Shown here piece by piece: positions 17,452-25,939 of a stretch of DNA of 64,000 nucleotides. A model generated the notes under the pieces. That model was not told the DNA's origin. It was given only the letters and a program-made list of their open reading frames with translations, and did no database searches. Each line of letters starts with the position of its first letter. The first letter of the stretch is position 1. The translations under genes were made by a program, and so were the position numbers. The DNA comes from UBA2266 sp964406945 (lineage in GTDB: Bacteria; Planctomycetota; Phycisphaerae; Sedimentisphaerales; Anaerobacaceae), in assembly GCA_964406945.1 (NCBI GenBank), contig CAYOTO010000015.1:10542-74541 (forward strand), given 5' to 3'.

Positions 17452-18689
17452 TTGTTGTTTTCCGGTTTTGCTCTACCGTGTGCGGCCAGCCAGTCTCTGA
17501 CCCACCGGCGTGCCTGTTCTTTGGTCCTGACGGCGCCCTCGAGTTGTGCGACGTAGAGTTCCTCGGCTAGCTGGCCGACTTCGGGGCCGGGAGTAGCGCC
17601 GAGTTTTATGAGATTGTGGCCGTTGAGCAAACGCCTTGGCTGCAGTTCGACGTCGCCGAGTTCTCTGATTCTCTGCTTAAGGCGTATCAGAGGTTCGAGG
17701 CTCCTGCGGCCGCCGTTGTGGGATTTCTGTATGGCCCGCTGAAGCTCGTATAGGTCTCGAAAATACGGCTTTGCGAGCAGCTTTTTGAGGTCGGCCAGCC
17801 GCATGTCGCAATCGAGCAGAGTGCCCCTTTGTTCGAGCAGGAAGTTGAGATGGTCGGTTTGTTTACGGCTGAGCTTGAGCAGTTCGACTCTTTCGGTCGC
17901 AAAGTCCACGTCACATCCACAGAAGTAGCCTGCCAGGGCCAGCGGATAGTCCACCCTGCTCCTCAGTTGGGCGAGGACTTTTACGGCGGTACTTTTGCAT
18001 TCGCCGGAGAAGCCCGGGAATATCTCGTCGGCCAGTCCCGATTCGAAGAGCAGTTCGGCGCCCCTTGCGCGCCTGGGATGCGTTAGAATGCCTTCGAGTT
18101 CCATGGATATCCGCTCACCGCTGATTCTCGTAATGTTCGAGGCGTGGTGGCGGACCGCCGCGAACGTCTTAGCTTCGATTTCGAAATCGAGCACCGCCGA
18201 GAATCTGACCGCCCGCAGCATGCGGAGATAATCTTCTCCGAATCGCTGAGAGGGCTGACCTATGGTTCGTATAATGCGTGCGTCGAGGTCTTTTTTGCCG
18301 CCCACATAATCGATTAACTCGTCGGCGACGGGATCGTAGTACATGCCGTTGATTGTGAAATCGCGCCTGCTCGCGTCCTGCCGGGCACACGTGTATTCAA
18401 CTCTGGTGGGCCGTCTGCCGTCGGCGTAGTCGGCTTCGCTGCGAAACGTGGCCACTTCCACCTTTTCGTCGCCCAGCATCACTATAATCACGCCGAATTT
18501 GGCGCCGACCTTTACTGTTCGCCGGAAGAGTTCGGCGACTTCGTCGGGTCTGGCGCTGGTGGCGACGTCATAGTCCTTGGCACGGCGCCCCAGCAGCATG
18601 TCGCGCACACAGCCTCCAGCCAGCAGAGCCTGGTGGCCGTGGTCCTGCAGTTTTCGTACGATCTGGATTGCGGCCTGCCTGTTGGTCAT
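17448..18689 (-). CDS. cca: CCA tRNA nucleotidyltransferase / poly(A) polymerase family
   Basis: This class II nucleotidyltransferase adds CCA to tRNA 3' ends or adenylates RNA. Residues 23-45 carry 'LLAGGCVRDMLLGR', followed by 'KDYDVATSARPDEV', which supplies the metal-binding DxD. Also present are 'SRRDFTINGMYYDP' and the head-neck motif 'RFGEDYLRMLRAVRFSA'. The C-terminal tail to residue 413 is helical, with 'RRLLNGHNLIKLGATPGPEVG', as in the bacterial cca/pcnB group. Sequence alone does not separate the CCA-adding from the poly(A) activity. It overlaps rsmD upstream and the maturase downstream by 4 nt each. Confidence 0.9.
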   Translation of the reverse strand: MTNRQAAIQIVRKLQDHGHQALLAGGCVRDMLLGRRAKDYDVATSARPDEVAELFRRTVKVGAKFGVIIVMLGDEKVEVATFRSEADYADGRRPTRVEYTCARQDASRRDFTINGMYYDPVADELIDYVGGKKDLDARIIRTIGQPSQRFGEDYLRMLRAVRFSAVLDFEIEAKTFAAVRHHASNITRISGERISMELEGILTHPRRARGAELLFESGLADEIFPGFSGECKSTAVKVLAQLRSRVDYPLALAGYFCGCDVDFATERVELLKLSRKQTDHLNFLLEQRGTLLDCDMRLADLKKLLAKPYFRDLYELQRAIQKSHNGGRRSLEPLIRLKQRIRELGDVELQPRRLLNGHNLIKLGATPGPEVGQLAEELYVAQLEGAVRTKEQARRWVRDWLAAHGRAKPENNK

Positions 18690-19312
18690 TGCTCTTTTAC
18701 AGATGTGCTGCTAACCGGTTCGGGCGGGTCTTCATGTTTGCGGCTGTTTCGGAAGATCGCCACGGCCATTGTGCCCCACTTTCGGCGCTCGAGTATTTCG
18801 AAGGGTCCGTACTTGGCAAGTACCCGCACCCTGCTTTCGGTTCTGACGGTAACGATGGCCTGGGGCGCGGCCTGATCTTCGAGCTTTTTCATAACGCGGG
18901 CCAGAGGCGAATTGTCGCCGACTTTCTCGGTCTGGGCGTAAGGAGGATCAACGAAGATCAGATTGTGTTTGTCGCCGCCCTTCCGCACCGGAGCGCCCAC
19001 GCGGATGGCACTTGCCTGCACCACCTTGGAGCGTTCAACGAACATGGCTTTCTCGATGTTGCGGTGCAGTACAGCGGCGGTCTGCGGGTCCTTTTCCACG
19101 AAAGTGGCGAATCTGGCGCCCCTGCTGAGGGCCTCGAGTCCGAAGGAGCCGACACCGGAGAATACATCGGCGACGACGGCATCGGCCGGCAGGTTGTACT
19201 TGTAAAGTACGCTGAACAGGGATTCCTTGACCCTGTCGATTACGGGCCGGGAGATATAGCTTTTGGGGGTGAACAGCTTCATGCCGCGTTTAGATCCGGC
19301 TATGATCCGCAT
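18686..19312 (-). CDS. rsmD: 16S rRNA (guanine(966)-N(2))-methyltransferase
   Basis: RsmD methylates G966 of 16S rRNA in the small subunit. The Rossmann SAM site is 'VVADVFSGVGSFGLEALSRG', and the catalytic motif is 'LIFVDPPYAQ', in place of the NPPY motif. The N-terminus 'MRIIAGSKRGMKLFTP' and 'RPVIDRVKESLFSVL' are diagnostic. The C-terminus has about 20 extra polar residues. Its stop overlaps the cca start (18686-18689), making it the first gene of a coupled trio with cca and the radical SAM maturase. Confidence 0.93.
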   Translation of the reverse strand: MRIIAGSKRGMKLFTPKSYISRPVIDRVKESLFSVLYKYNLPADAVVADVFSGVGSFGLEALSRGARFATFVEKDPQTAAVLHRNIEKAMFVERSKVVQASAIRVGAPVRKGGDKHNLIFVDPPYAQTEKVGDNSPLARVMKKLEDQAAPQAIVTVRTESRVRVLAKYGPFEILERRKWGTMAVAIFRNSRKHEDPPEPVSSTSVKEQ

Positions 19313-19358
19313 AAATACTCCAGACTGCGTGAGTCATTGCGTAAATCACGAGCCCTCG

Positions 19359-19802
19359 TCAATCGCATTCGGCCCAGTAGTCGATCACGAACGGCTTGTC
19401 CAGAACCGGGCCGATCAGTTCGACAAACTTCTCGTGTTCGGGATGAGGGAGATATTTTGCCCTGTCCTCTTCGCTCAGGAAAGTAACCACGAAACAGTGG
19501 GTGAAGCCGTCGGCCAGATCCTCGACGCTGACGTCTGTTCCCCACTCGAAATCGTAAATCGCCGGAATTTTGGAAGGCAGAGCGGCGAAGGCCTTTTCGA
19601 CCTCTTGAATCTGCTCGGCGGTGGCGGCATCCTTGAATCGGAAAATGACGACGTGTCGAAGCACTTTGTCAGGCTTGGCCGAGTGCGAATGGGTGCAGGC
19701 CACGGGCGATGCCGCAGTTCTGGTGGTCTTCTTCTCGTGGATCGAAACACAGCCGCTGAGCAAAATCGCCCCCAGAACCAGGTACAAAACATTTCTCGAC
19801 AT
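19359..19802 (-). CDS. Dabb-domain lipoprotein
   Basis: After a lipoprotein signal 'GAILLSGC' (Cys18) and a short His/Ser linker, the protein has one Dabb (stress-responsive alpha/beta-barrel) domain. Its signature is 'LRHVVIFRFKDAATAEQIQ' through 'GFTHCFVVTFLSEEDRAKYL' to 'KPFVIDYWAECD'. Dabb proteins are small dimeric ferredoxin-like folds of varied or unknown function, and membrane-anchored versions are common in Planctomycetes. I start it at the ATG 19802 (MSRNVLYLVL); an upstream ATG at 19817 would add five residues before the signal. No functional partner is evident. Confidence 0.85.
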   Translation of the reverse strand: MSRNVLYLVLGAILLSGCVSIHEKKTTRTAASPVACTHSHSAKPDKVLRHVVIFRFKDAATAEQIQEVEKAFAALPSKIPAIYDFEWGTDVSVEDLADGFTHCFVVTFLSEEDRAKYLPHPEHEKFVELIGPVLDKPFVIDYWAECD

Positions 19803-19946
19803 GCCTGAAGCCTCCAAAAAAAGAACATTTTCAAGTATTTTTGCCGACCGAGATTGTATCAGCGGACATCCGCTGCGTCCAAACGAAAATGCGAGCAGGC
19901 CTGGAGTATTGAATATCGTGTAATTGCGATATCGGGCGACCGGATT

Positions 19947-20507
19947 CTAGAGAGAATCTGAGTCCGCCAGCAGGCTTGCTACTGGAACCGCGTATCTTCG
20001 GAATTTTGCGGCCGGGAGGGTGACGGTTTTCCATCGGGGGCTTCGCAGTTTCATGTGTTTGCGATAGTCATCCAGACTGACGGCGAAGAATACGTACCGG
20101 CACCCGTTGAATTCGAATGCTTCGCGCCCGTCGAGGTCCGCATCGTAGTTTTCGATTTCGTAGGCGAATACGAAAGCTGCTGCATGGCCGCAACCGAAGG
20201 CGTCCTGCCAGATGGCCAGGCCGTCGACGTCCGCGGCGGTGACCCAGCATTCCATGCCGGAGAGATTTTCGAGGCTCTTGCCCTTGAACTTCCTGCCCTT
20301 TACCTCGGCTATGATGACGCGGTCGTCATCCGAGTAGAGTAGAAAATCGAATCCCTTGGCTTTTTCCCTCTCGAATTGAGCCCGCCTGTGCTCATCGACG
20401 AGCATGTACTGGCGGCCTCCGGCTCTGAGCCATGCCTCGAACGCAAGCTCATAGTGATTGGGACCGAATCTTCCGGCGAACGGTAATGTTCCGGCTCGTA
20501 TCGGCAT
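19947..20507 (-). CDS. Uncharacterised protein with a PD-(D/E)XK-nuclease-like core
   Basis: I do not recognise a named family for this 186-residue protein. Residues 18-70 show the order of a PD-(D/E)XK nuclease. A helix carries acidic residues ('HYELAFEAWLR', Glu20/Glu24). Next comes a strand with Asp54 ('GFDFLLYS'), then a strand ending Glu68-Val-Lys70 ('VIIAEVKGRKF'). The C-terminal half ('GLAIWQDAFGCGHAAAFVFA', 'GCRYVFFAVSLDDYRKHMK') may pack as further strands and helices. If active it would cut nucleic acid in a metal-dependent way, but the target is unknown. It lies 3' of hisS on the same strand, separated by 70 bp. Confidence 0.6.
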   Translation of the reverse strand: MPIRAGTLPFAGRFGPNHYELAFEAWLRAGGRQYMLVDEHRRAQFEREKAKGFDFLLYSDDDRVIIAEVKGRKFKGKSLENLSGMECWVTAADVDGLAIWQDAFGCGHAAAFVFAYEIENYDADLDGREAFEFNGCRYVFFAVSLDDYRKHMKLRSPRWKTVTLPAAKFRRYAVPVASLLADSDSL

Positions 20508-20577
20508 GATGCCTTTTCCTCCACAGTCCTGATCCCGCTGGTGCCCGCATATTCCGGGTGTGTCCCGGATAAGCCCA

Positions 20578-21888
20578 TCAGACGTTCAGGTTTTTGACGA
20601 ACTCGGCGCAGTCGACAAGGTCCTGTTCGCCGGAGGCCATATCCTTGACTATGAGTTTGTTGTCGGCGAACTCGTCGGCTATGATGACGCATTTGGCGGC
20701 GTTTCGATTCGCCGCGTCTTTGAGCTGCTTTTTCAAGCCGCTTGTCTTGTAGCCGAATTCGGCTGTCACGTTTCGCTCGCGAAGTTTTGCGGTAAGAGAA
20801 AGCATGACGTCCTTTGCTGTACGACCGTCCGCAAAGGTCTTATCCGTCAGGGCAATCACAAAGTAGTCCAGCGATTTGCCCAGGCCTGCGTCTTCGAGCA
20901 ATCCTTTTTCGCGCAGGAGGATTTCCAGAACGCAATCGCCCATCCCCATTCCGGTGGCTGATATCCGCTGGCCGCCGAAGTCTTTGAGGAGGTTGTCATA
21001 TCGGCCGCCGCCGCAGATTGCGCGAAGCCGGCCAACGGCGTCATGAATTTCGAATACCACGCCGGTGTAATAGGCCAGTCCCCTGACGATCCCGGGATCG
21101 AACACACAATAATCAGTGACGCCCATCGTATCCAGATGCCGCATTACCGCTGCAAGTTCATCCTCGGCCCGGCGGACCTGTTCGTCTTCTCCGACAATTT
21201 CGCTGATGCCGGCGACGTCATCGAGTTCCATGAACGCCTTGATTCTGTCGGCCGTGGCTGCATCGCCGATTTGCCCGGCGAGCAGTTCATCGAATGCCTC
21301 GGGGGGCAGCTTGGATTTCTTGTCGAGCAGCGCGTAAAGCGGATCGAGCTGCTGTTCGGCTATGCCGAGTTGCTCGAGCACCGCCGCCAGGAGTCTGCGG
21401 CTGGATATTCTCGCTTTGACATCGCCGCTTGTGAGGCCGATTTCGCGAAGGTAGTCGATGGTTGTAAAAATAACCTCGGCATCGGCCATTTCATCATCGG
21501 CTCCGATGATGTCCACGTTCCACTGGAAGAACTCGCGGAGCCTGCCCTTCTGCGGCCTCTCAGCCCGGCAGAGTCTGGGGACGCTGAACCATTTTATAGG
21601 TCGGGCCAGGGCGTTTATCTTCTGATTGACCATGCGGGCAAGCGTCGGGGTTATTTCCGGGCGAATCGCCAGGTCGCGGCCCCCGCGGTCCTGAAGGCTG
21701 AACAACTGTTCCACGATTTCGTCGCCGCTCTTGATCTGGTACATCTTGAGCAGTTCGAAGATCGGGCCGTCGTATTCTTCGAAACCGTTGCGAATCGAAG
21801 CGCGTTTCCAGCCGTCGACAATCCAGTTGCGAACCGCCATCTCGGGCGGATAAAAATCTCTGGTACCTTTTACCGGCGGTATCTTCAT
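20578..21888 (-). CDS. hisS: Histidine--tRNA ligase
   Basis: This class II aminoacyl-tRNA synthetase charges tRNA-His. Motif 1 is near 'PPVKGTRDFYPPEM'. Motif 2 is 'RLCRAERPQKGRLREFFQWN', and the histidine-specific 'RGLAYYTGVVFEI' follows. Motif 3 is in 'AICGGGRYDNLLKDFGG'. The C-terminal anticodon domain has 'FVIALTDKTFADGRTAKDVM'. At 436 aa it is normal length. The start overlaps the stop of the upstream cysteine-cluster gene by 4 nt (ATGA at 21885-21888), so the two are translationally coupled. Confidence 0.97.
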   Translation of the reverse strand: MKIPPVKGTRDFYPPEMAVRNWIVDGWKRASIRNGFEEYDGPIFELLKMYQIKSGDEIVEQLFSLQDRGGRDLAIRPEITPTLARMVNQKINALARPIKWFSVPRLCRAERPQKGRLREFFQWNVDIIGADDEMADAEVIFTTIDYLREIGLTSGDVKARISSRRLLAAVLEQLGIAEQQLDPLYALLDKKSKLPPEAFDELLAGQIGDAATADRIKAFMELDDVAGISEIVGEDEQVRRAEDELAAVMRHLDTMGVTDYCVFDPGIVRGLAYYTGVVFEIHDAVGRLRAICGGGRYDNLLKDFGGQRISATGMGMGDCVLEILLREKGLLEDAGLGKSLDYFVIALTDKTFADGRTAKDVMLSLTAKLRERNVTAEFGYKTSGLKKQLKDAANRNAAKCVIIADEFADNKLIVKDMASGEQDLVDCAEFVKNLNV

Positions 21889-22295
21889 TTCCTTCGCCTT
21901 CCTCCGGCAGCCCTGTCGCGTTTCTTCTCTTTGACGTTGTTATCGAACTTGATCTTGATGTACTCTTCCATATCGTTGTCGCAGGTGAAGTGCAGCTCGT
22001 AATCGTACTCGCCTTCGGTGTAATCGCAGTCGCTGTGTTTGTAGCCCCTGCAAATTCGCGGCCTTTGCTTGTATATTCCGCAACGGTAGTCCTTGTCCGA
22101 GAGGTGCCTGCACTTGTTTTTGATGTTAACGTACCAGTCTCCGTCCTCCACGAAAACGGTTACGTCTTCGTGGCACAGATACCACCTGATATCGTCGTAA
22201 TCCTCGCGGCTTTCAGGTGTTTCTATTGGCAGTGCGAAATAGCGGCAGCACAGGCCGGTGCATTTTTCGCATTGATTCTTTGTTGATTTTGCCAT
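21885..22295 (-). CDS. YkgJ-family cysteine cluster protein
   Basis: This 136-residue protein has the metal-cluster pattern of the YkgJ family: 'CEKCTGLCCRYF' at the N-terminus, then 'NKCRHLSDKDYRCGIYKQRP' and 'CRGYKHSDC'. The cysteines probably bind zinc or an iron-sulfur cluster. The function of the family is not established. The C-terminus is strongly basic (KEKKRDRAAGGRRRK), hinting at nucleic-acid or ribosome contact. It is the upstream partner of hisS and overlaps it by 4 nt. Confidence 0.88.
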   Translation of the reverse strand: MAKSTKNQCEKCTGLCCRYFALPIETPESREDYDDIRWYLCHEDVTVFVEDGDWYVNIKNKCRHLSDKDYRCGIYKQRPRICRGYKHSDCDYTEGEYDYELHFTCDNDMEEYIKIKFDNNVKEKKRDRAAGGRRRK

Positions 22296-22760
22296 TTAGG
22301 AAAGACTCCACACATTGGCGATGTACATAAGGCGTCCTTGAAAAAGCCGACTATACACAAATGCGGTGCCGCACGTCAAGAAATCCTCGCAAAGACGGCT
22401 TTACGCGGTTTATAATAGTTGTATTCGTACTTTTTTGGAGTGCGGGGCCGTAATGGACTCGGTTGCGGATAACAGCAGTTTGCGGGATACGCTGCTGGTC
22501 ATCACCGCCGATCACGAGACCGGGTATCTGCTGGGGCCGGGCCACGGCCAAAGGCCCATACAGTCCGATAAATGCAACAGAAGGCGCCGATGCGAAAAGC
22601 AGTAAAATCCGAACAGCCATCCGCACTGCGGCAATCAGACTTTTATCGACCCTGTTCTGAAGCCGGTCTTTTGTAGAGAGATGGCCCAAAGAAGTGGTCC
22701 GGAAGGGTCGACATACCAGAGACGCGGCATCAGAATTCAGTCCCGGACGAGGGTTTAGCT
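22296..22760. other. 465-bp region with a phosphatase fragment
   Basis: This gap between the YkgJ-type gene (-) and the histidine kinase (+) contains the alkaline-phosphatase fragment listed next. A TATAAT hexamer lies at 22411-22416, without a good -35. No intact gene or RNA is evident. Confidence 0.5.
22447..22560 (+). pseudogene. Fragment of an alkaline phosphatase-family gene
   Basis: About 33 codons from 22453 read 'MDSVADNSSLRDTLLVITA' followed by 'DHETGYLLGPGHG', the metal-binding ADHETG segment near the C-terminus of alkaline phosphatases. The frame then runs into unrelated sequence and stops at 22605. No upstream domain with the active-site serine is present. It is therefore a decayed remnant or a fragment left by recombination, not a functional enzyme. 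Confidence 0.6.
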
Positions 22761-23888
22761 ATGGGTGTAGCAACAGCAGAGACGTTTTTTGCCCCGGCGG
22801 GCAGAGACAGCAGGGAGACTTTATACCGGCTGAACCTGACCATAAACTCGAACCAGCTTTTTCGCGCTTTTGTCGAGACCGTCCCCCTTTTGTGCCTGGT
22901 GCTTACGGACAAGCGGCAAATTGTGGGCATCAACAGCAGGGTCGTTCACACAGTTGGGGTCGACTTCAGTGATATACTCGGCAAAAGACCGGGGGAACTG
23001 ATGTGCTGCGAGTATGCCGCAGAAGGTCCCGACGGCTGCGGAACGGGTGTGCACTGCCAGGCGTGCGGAGCTGTGCGGACCTTCCTTAAGGCCCAGGAAT
23101 CGAATCAGCAGTCTACTGGTGAATGCAGTTTACGGCTGGCTTCGGGTGATTGCCTGGAGGTGCGGATTACATGTTCGCCGATATGCGTGGATACACATCG
23201 CTTCCTTTCCGTGTTCCTCGAAGATATAAGCGATAAGAAGAGGCGGCAGGTGCTCGAGCATACTTTCTTCCATGACGTTATTAATACTGTGGGCGGGATT
23301 GCCGGCTTTTCCTCGTTTTTAAAAGAACAATGTGAAGACCCGAACTGTGGGGAAAATGCCGCTCTGATAGAGAGACTGGCCGGTTCACTGCTCGAAGAAA
23401 TTGAATACCATCGCGATCTGATGTACGCCGAGTCGGGTGACCTGGTCGTCGACAGAGAAAAAGTGGATGTCGAGTCGATGCTTAAACGGCTCGTGAAACT
23501 CTATTCGACGCACGAGGTAGCTGATGGTCGGCGAATTGCCTTAGATAACCGTGTGCAAGGCTTTGTAGTTACGGATGAGAGGCTTCTTGGGCGTGTTCTC
23601 GGGAATATGATAAAAAACGCTCTGGAGGCAAGTGAGCGAGGAGGCACTGTAACGGTTGCGGCTGCGAAGAAACCAGACGGAACTGAATTTGCAGTACACA
23701 ACGAAACGGCAATGCCTGAAGAGGTGAAACTGCAGATCTTTCAGAGATCATTCAGCACAAAAGGCTCGAAGGGGCGGGGAATCGGCACACACAGCATGAA
23801 ACTGCTCGGTGAGAAGTATCTTTCAGGTAAAGTTTCGTTCGTCAGCGACGAGTCCCGGGGAACGACGTTTACCATCCTGCTGCCATAA
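22761..23888 (+). CDS. PAS-domain sensor histidine kinase with a cysteine cluster
   Basis: This 375-residue protein has no membrane helix, so it is a soluble sensor. A PAS domain spans about 32-155. It contains a cysteine group C82-C83-x9-C93-x5-C99-x2-C102 ('GPDGCGTGVHCQACGAVRT'), seen in a subset of PAS kinases and suited to metal, Fe-S or redox sensing. The phospho-acceptor is probably His171 in 'HTFFHDVINTVGGI'. The ATPase domain has the N box 'RVLGNMIKNALEAS' and a G box 'KGSKGRGIGTHSMKLLGEKY'. It would autophosphorylate and pass the phosphate to a response regulator; none is adjacent, so the kinase is an orphan here. Confidence 0.88.
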   Translation: MGVATAETFFAPAGRDSRETLYRLNLTINSNQLFRAFVETVPLLCLVLTDKRQIVGINSRVVHTVGVDFSDILGKRPGELMCCEYAAEGPDGCGTGVHCQACGAVRTFLKAQESNQQSTGECSLRLASGDCLEVRITCSPICVDTHRFLSVFLEDISDKKRRQVLEHTFFHDVINTVGGIAGFSSFLKEQCEDPNCGENAALIERLAGSLLEEIEYHRDLMYAESGDLVVDREKVDVESMLKRLVKLYSTHEVADGRRIALDNRVQGFVVTDERLLGRVLGNMIKNALEASERGGTVTVAAAKKPDGTEFAVHNETAMPEEVKLQIFQRSFSTKGSKGRGIGTHSMKLLGEKYLSGKVSFVSDESRGTTFTILLP

Positions 23889-23913
23889 ATCCTGCAATGA
23901 GCCGGCGTGTTCG

Positions 23914-24870
23914 TCAGGCTCTCCAGGGTCGCTGGCGTTTAATGCCTTTTTCGAATATGTCGCGGGCTATTATTACGTCCTCGCGGACCTGAAAATCGAA
24001 CATGCCCGCGCAGACGAAATCCGCTCCGCCTTCGAATGCGTATTTGAAGCCGACTTCGGGTCTGATGGCTCCGGCGGCCATGACTTTGAATGCGATCCAG
24101 GGGGTCTCCAGGTTCTTCATGTACTCGATGGTCTTTTCCGGTGTGCGGGCCCAGATATTGTCGTGCTCGGGCTGTCTGTCGGCTGACCAGTAATCGACCT
24201 TGTGAAGGGTTTTGACCCAGAAATCGGGTTTCAGGCCCGCATCGACGCAGGCTTTGACCGTTTCCAGCCGGTGAGCACCCAGCCCGCCGGGAATCTGCTG
24301 CTCTTTTATGTACTCCAGGGCTTCGTCAAGGGCCTCGACCTGGCCTTTTTTGACCACGTTGTCGCATATGCCGCCCTGGACGTAGACTGCATGGGCGCCG
24401 CTGTCCACCGAACGTTTGATTCCGGTTATGATGTTGCCACCCCATGCACAGTCGGAGAACCACTGTATTTTTCCACCCCTCTCGTTCCAGTATTTGTTTA
24501 TGACCTGATCGGAACGGGGGTTGGTCAGGATGGTATTGATTCCGTATTCTTCGGCCAGTTCGAGGGTATCGCAGACCTTTTCATCAGTGTGATAGGCCTT
24601 GACCAGGCTCGAGACGTACATCAGATCCCTGCTGTGGGCCCAGCCGCCGATAAGATTTCCACCGCAGAAAAGCCGACTGACTTTGAGGTCGCCGATCTTG
24701 CCGAACGGAATTGTTCGTCCGTCGGTCTTGCCGGGGCCCTTTTCGGGGCCGGAGGCGCCCTGGTTCATCCTGGCCAGGAGATTGCGGTCTTCGAAACTCA
24801 TGCCCAGGGCAGCCGCGGCCGCGGCAGATCCGGTCAGAAATCTACGTCTGTCAATATCTCTGTCCGCCAT
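23914..24870 (-). CDS. Tat-exported TIM-barrel protein, aldo/keto-reductase-like, copy 1
   Basis: A twin-arginine signal ('DRRRFLTGSAAAAAALGM') leads into 'KIGDLKVSRLFCGGNLIGGW', which resembles the first strand of aldo/keto reductases. The rest reads as beta/alpha units: 'LELAEEYGINTILTN', 'GAHAVYVQGGICD', 'PGGLGAHRLETVKACVDAGL', 'PWIAFKVMAAGAIRPEVGF', 'GADFVCAGMFDF'. The reductase Asp-Tyr-Lys-His tetrad is not recognisable: the 'DTA..YG' segment is replaced by 'TILTNPRSDQVINKY'. A fold-level assignment is reasonable, but the activity is unknown. The Tat signal implies folding, perhaps with a cofactor, before export. A paralogue lies directly upstream. Confidence 0.7.
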   Translation of the reverse strand: MADRDIDRRRFLTGSAAAAAALGMSFEDRNLLARMNQGASGPEKGPGKTDGRTIPFGKIGDLKVSRLFCGGNLIGGWAHSRDLMYVSSLVKAYHTDEKVCDTLELAEEYGINTILTNPRSDQVINKYWNERGGKIQWFSDCAWGGNIITGIKRSVDSGAHAVYVQGGICDNVVKKGQVEALDEALEYIKEQQIPGGLGAHRLETVKACVDAGLKPDFWVKTLHKVDYWSADRQPEHDNIWARTPEKTIEYMKNLETPWIAFKVMAAGAIRPEVGFKYAFEGGADFVCAGMFDFQVREDVIIARDIFEKGIKRQRPWRA

Positions 24871-24958
24871 AACAACACTCCTTCAGAGATTGCAAGTTTA
24901 TGCCATTCAGATACTTACAGCCGCCCTGCGGTCGAAAGCGGCTGATTGGGTATTCTTT

Positions 24959-25939
24959 CTAAGCCCGCCACGGGCGACTGCGGTCGATTTTTTCGCCGAG
25001 TATCTGCTTTGCGATCATGACGTCTTCGCGAACCTGGAAATCGAACATTCCGACGCAGCAGAAATCGGCCCCATTGGCGAATGCGTATTTGAAGCCGTCG
25101 CTGGGATGAATAGCCCCGGCGGCCAGGACTTTGTAGGCGATCCACGGTTTTTCAACTTTTTCCATGTACGCGACCGTCTTTTCGGGCTCCTTGTCCCAAT
25201 AGTTGTCTACATCGTAGTTGTCGATCACGTCTTTGTTCTGACCGGGTTGCCGTCCGGACCAGTACCGGGTGCTGTGGGAGGTCTTCATGTAGAAATCGAC
25301 GTCCACGCCGGCTTGCTCGCAGGCCATGGGCGTGCCCAGGTTGTGTCCGCCGCAACCGCCGATTATGCCGTTTTTCTTGATGAAATCGACGACTTCGCCT
25401 ATCTGATCCACCCGTCCGGCTCGCGATAGCTGGTCGCCCATATTGCCTATTACGAAAGCTCCGGTGGCCCCGCTGTCTATCGCTTTTTTGGCATCACCGA
25501 GCAGATCGTCCTGTCTCGGCACAATCTGGGCTATCCATTGGATACGACCGCCGCGCTCGTCCCAGTATTTGCGAAGTAAACGGCCCGAGCCGGTACCCGT
25601 AATAATCGTGTTTATTCCGCATTCTTCGCAGATTTCGAGCGTTTCGATGATTTTTTCGTCGGTGAAGTAGTGCTTGAGCAGTGGTGAGACGTAGGTCAGA
25701 TCGCGGCTGTGGGCGTAACCGCCTATTAAATTGCCCCCGCAGATCAATCTGCTGATTTTGACATTGCCGATCTTTCCAGCCGGTAGACCTTTGATCTGAC
25801 CCCGCGGGGTGGGGCCGGCGTTTGGGGCTTTGGCGGCCGCCACGAGGGTCTTCTCCTCGAGGCTCATCGCGGAAGTCGCCGCGGCCGATGCTAACAGGGA
25901 TTTTCTGAAGAACTGACGACGGTCGATACTCTCGGACAT
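24959..25939 (-). CDS. Tat-exported TIM-barrel protein, aldo/keto-reductase-like, copy 2
   Basis: This is a paralogue of the gene at 23914-24870, sharing 'VSRL/ISRLICGGNLIGGYAHSRD', 'YWDERGGRIQW', 'PWIAYKVLAAGAIHP' and 'FDFQVREDVMIAKQI'. Both end in 'RPWRA'. The Tat motif is 'DRRQFFRKSLLASAAAT'. The start is the ATG at 25939, with AAAGGATT upstream; the open frame back to 26122 adds 61 residues with no signal-like character. As in copy 1, the aldo/keto-reductase catalytic tetrad is not visible. The two genes are 88 bp apart on the same strand and probably arose by tandem duplication. Confidence 0.7.
   Translation of the reverse strand: MSESIDRRQFFRKSLLASAAATSAMSLEEKTLVAAAKAPNAGPTPRGQIKGLPAGKIGNVKISRLICGGNLIGGYAHSRDLTYVSPLLKHYFTDEKIIETLEICEECGINTIITGTGSGRLLRKYWDERGGRIQWIAQIVPRQDDLLGDAKKAIDSGATGAFVIGNMGDQLSRAGRVDQIGEVVDFIKKNGIIGGCGGHNLGTPMACEQAGVDVDFYMKTSHSTRYWSGRQPGQNKDVIDNYDVDNYWDKEPEKTVAYMEKVEKPWIAYKVLAAGAIHPSDGFKYAFANGADFCCVGMFDFQVREDVMIAKQILGEKIDRSRPWRA

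Noticed and set aside
22366..22605. An intact short gene around the phosphatase motif
   Set aside because: Only one motif of a large enzyme is present, and the frame degenerates on both sides.
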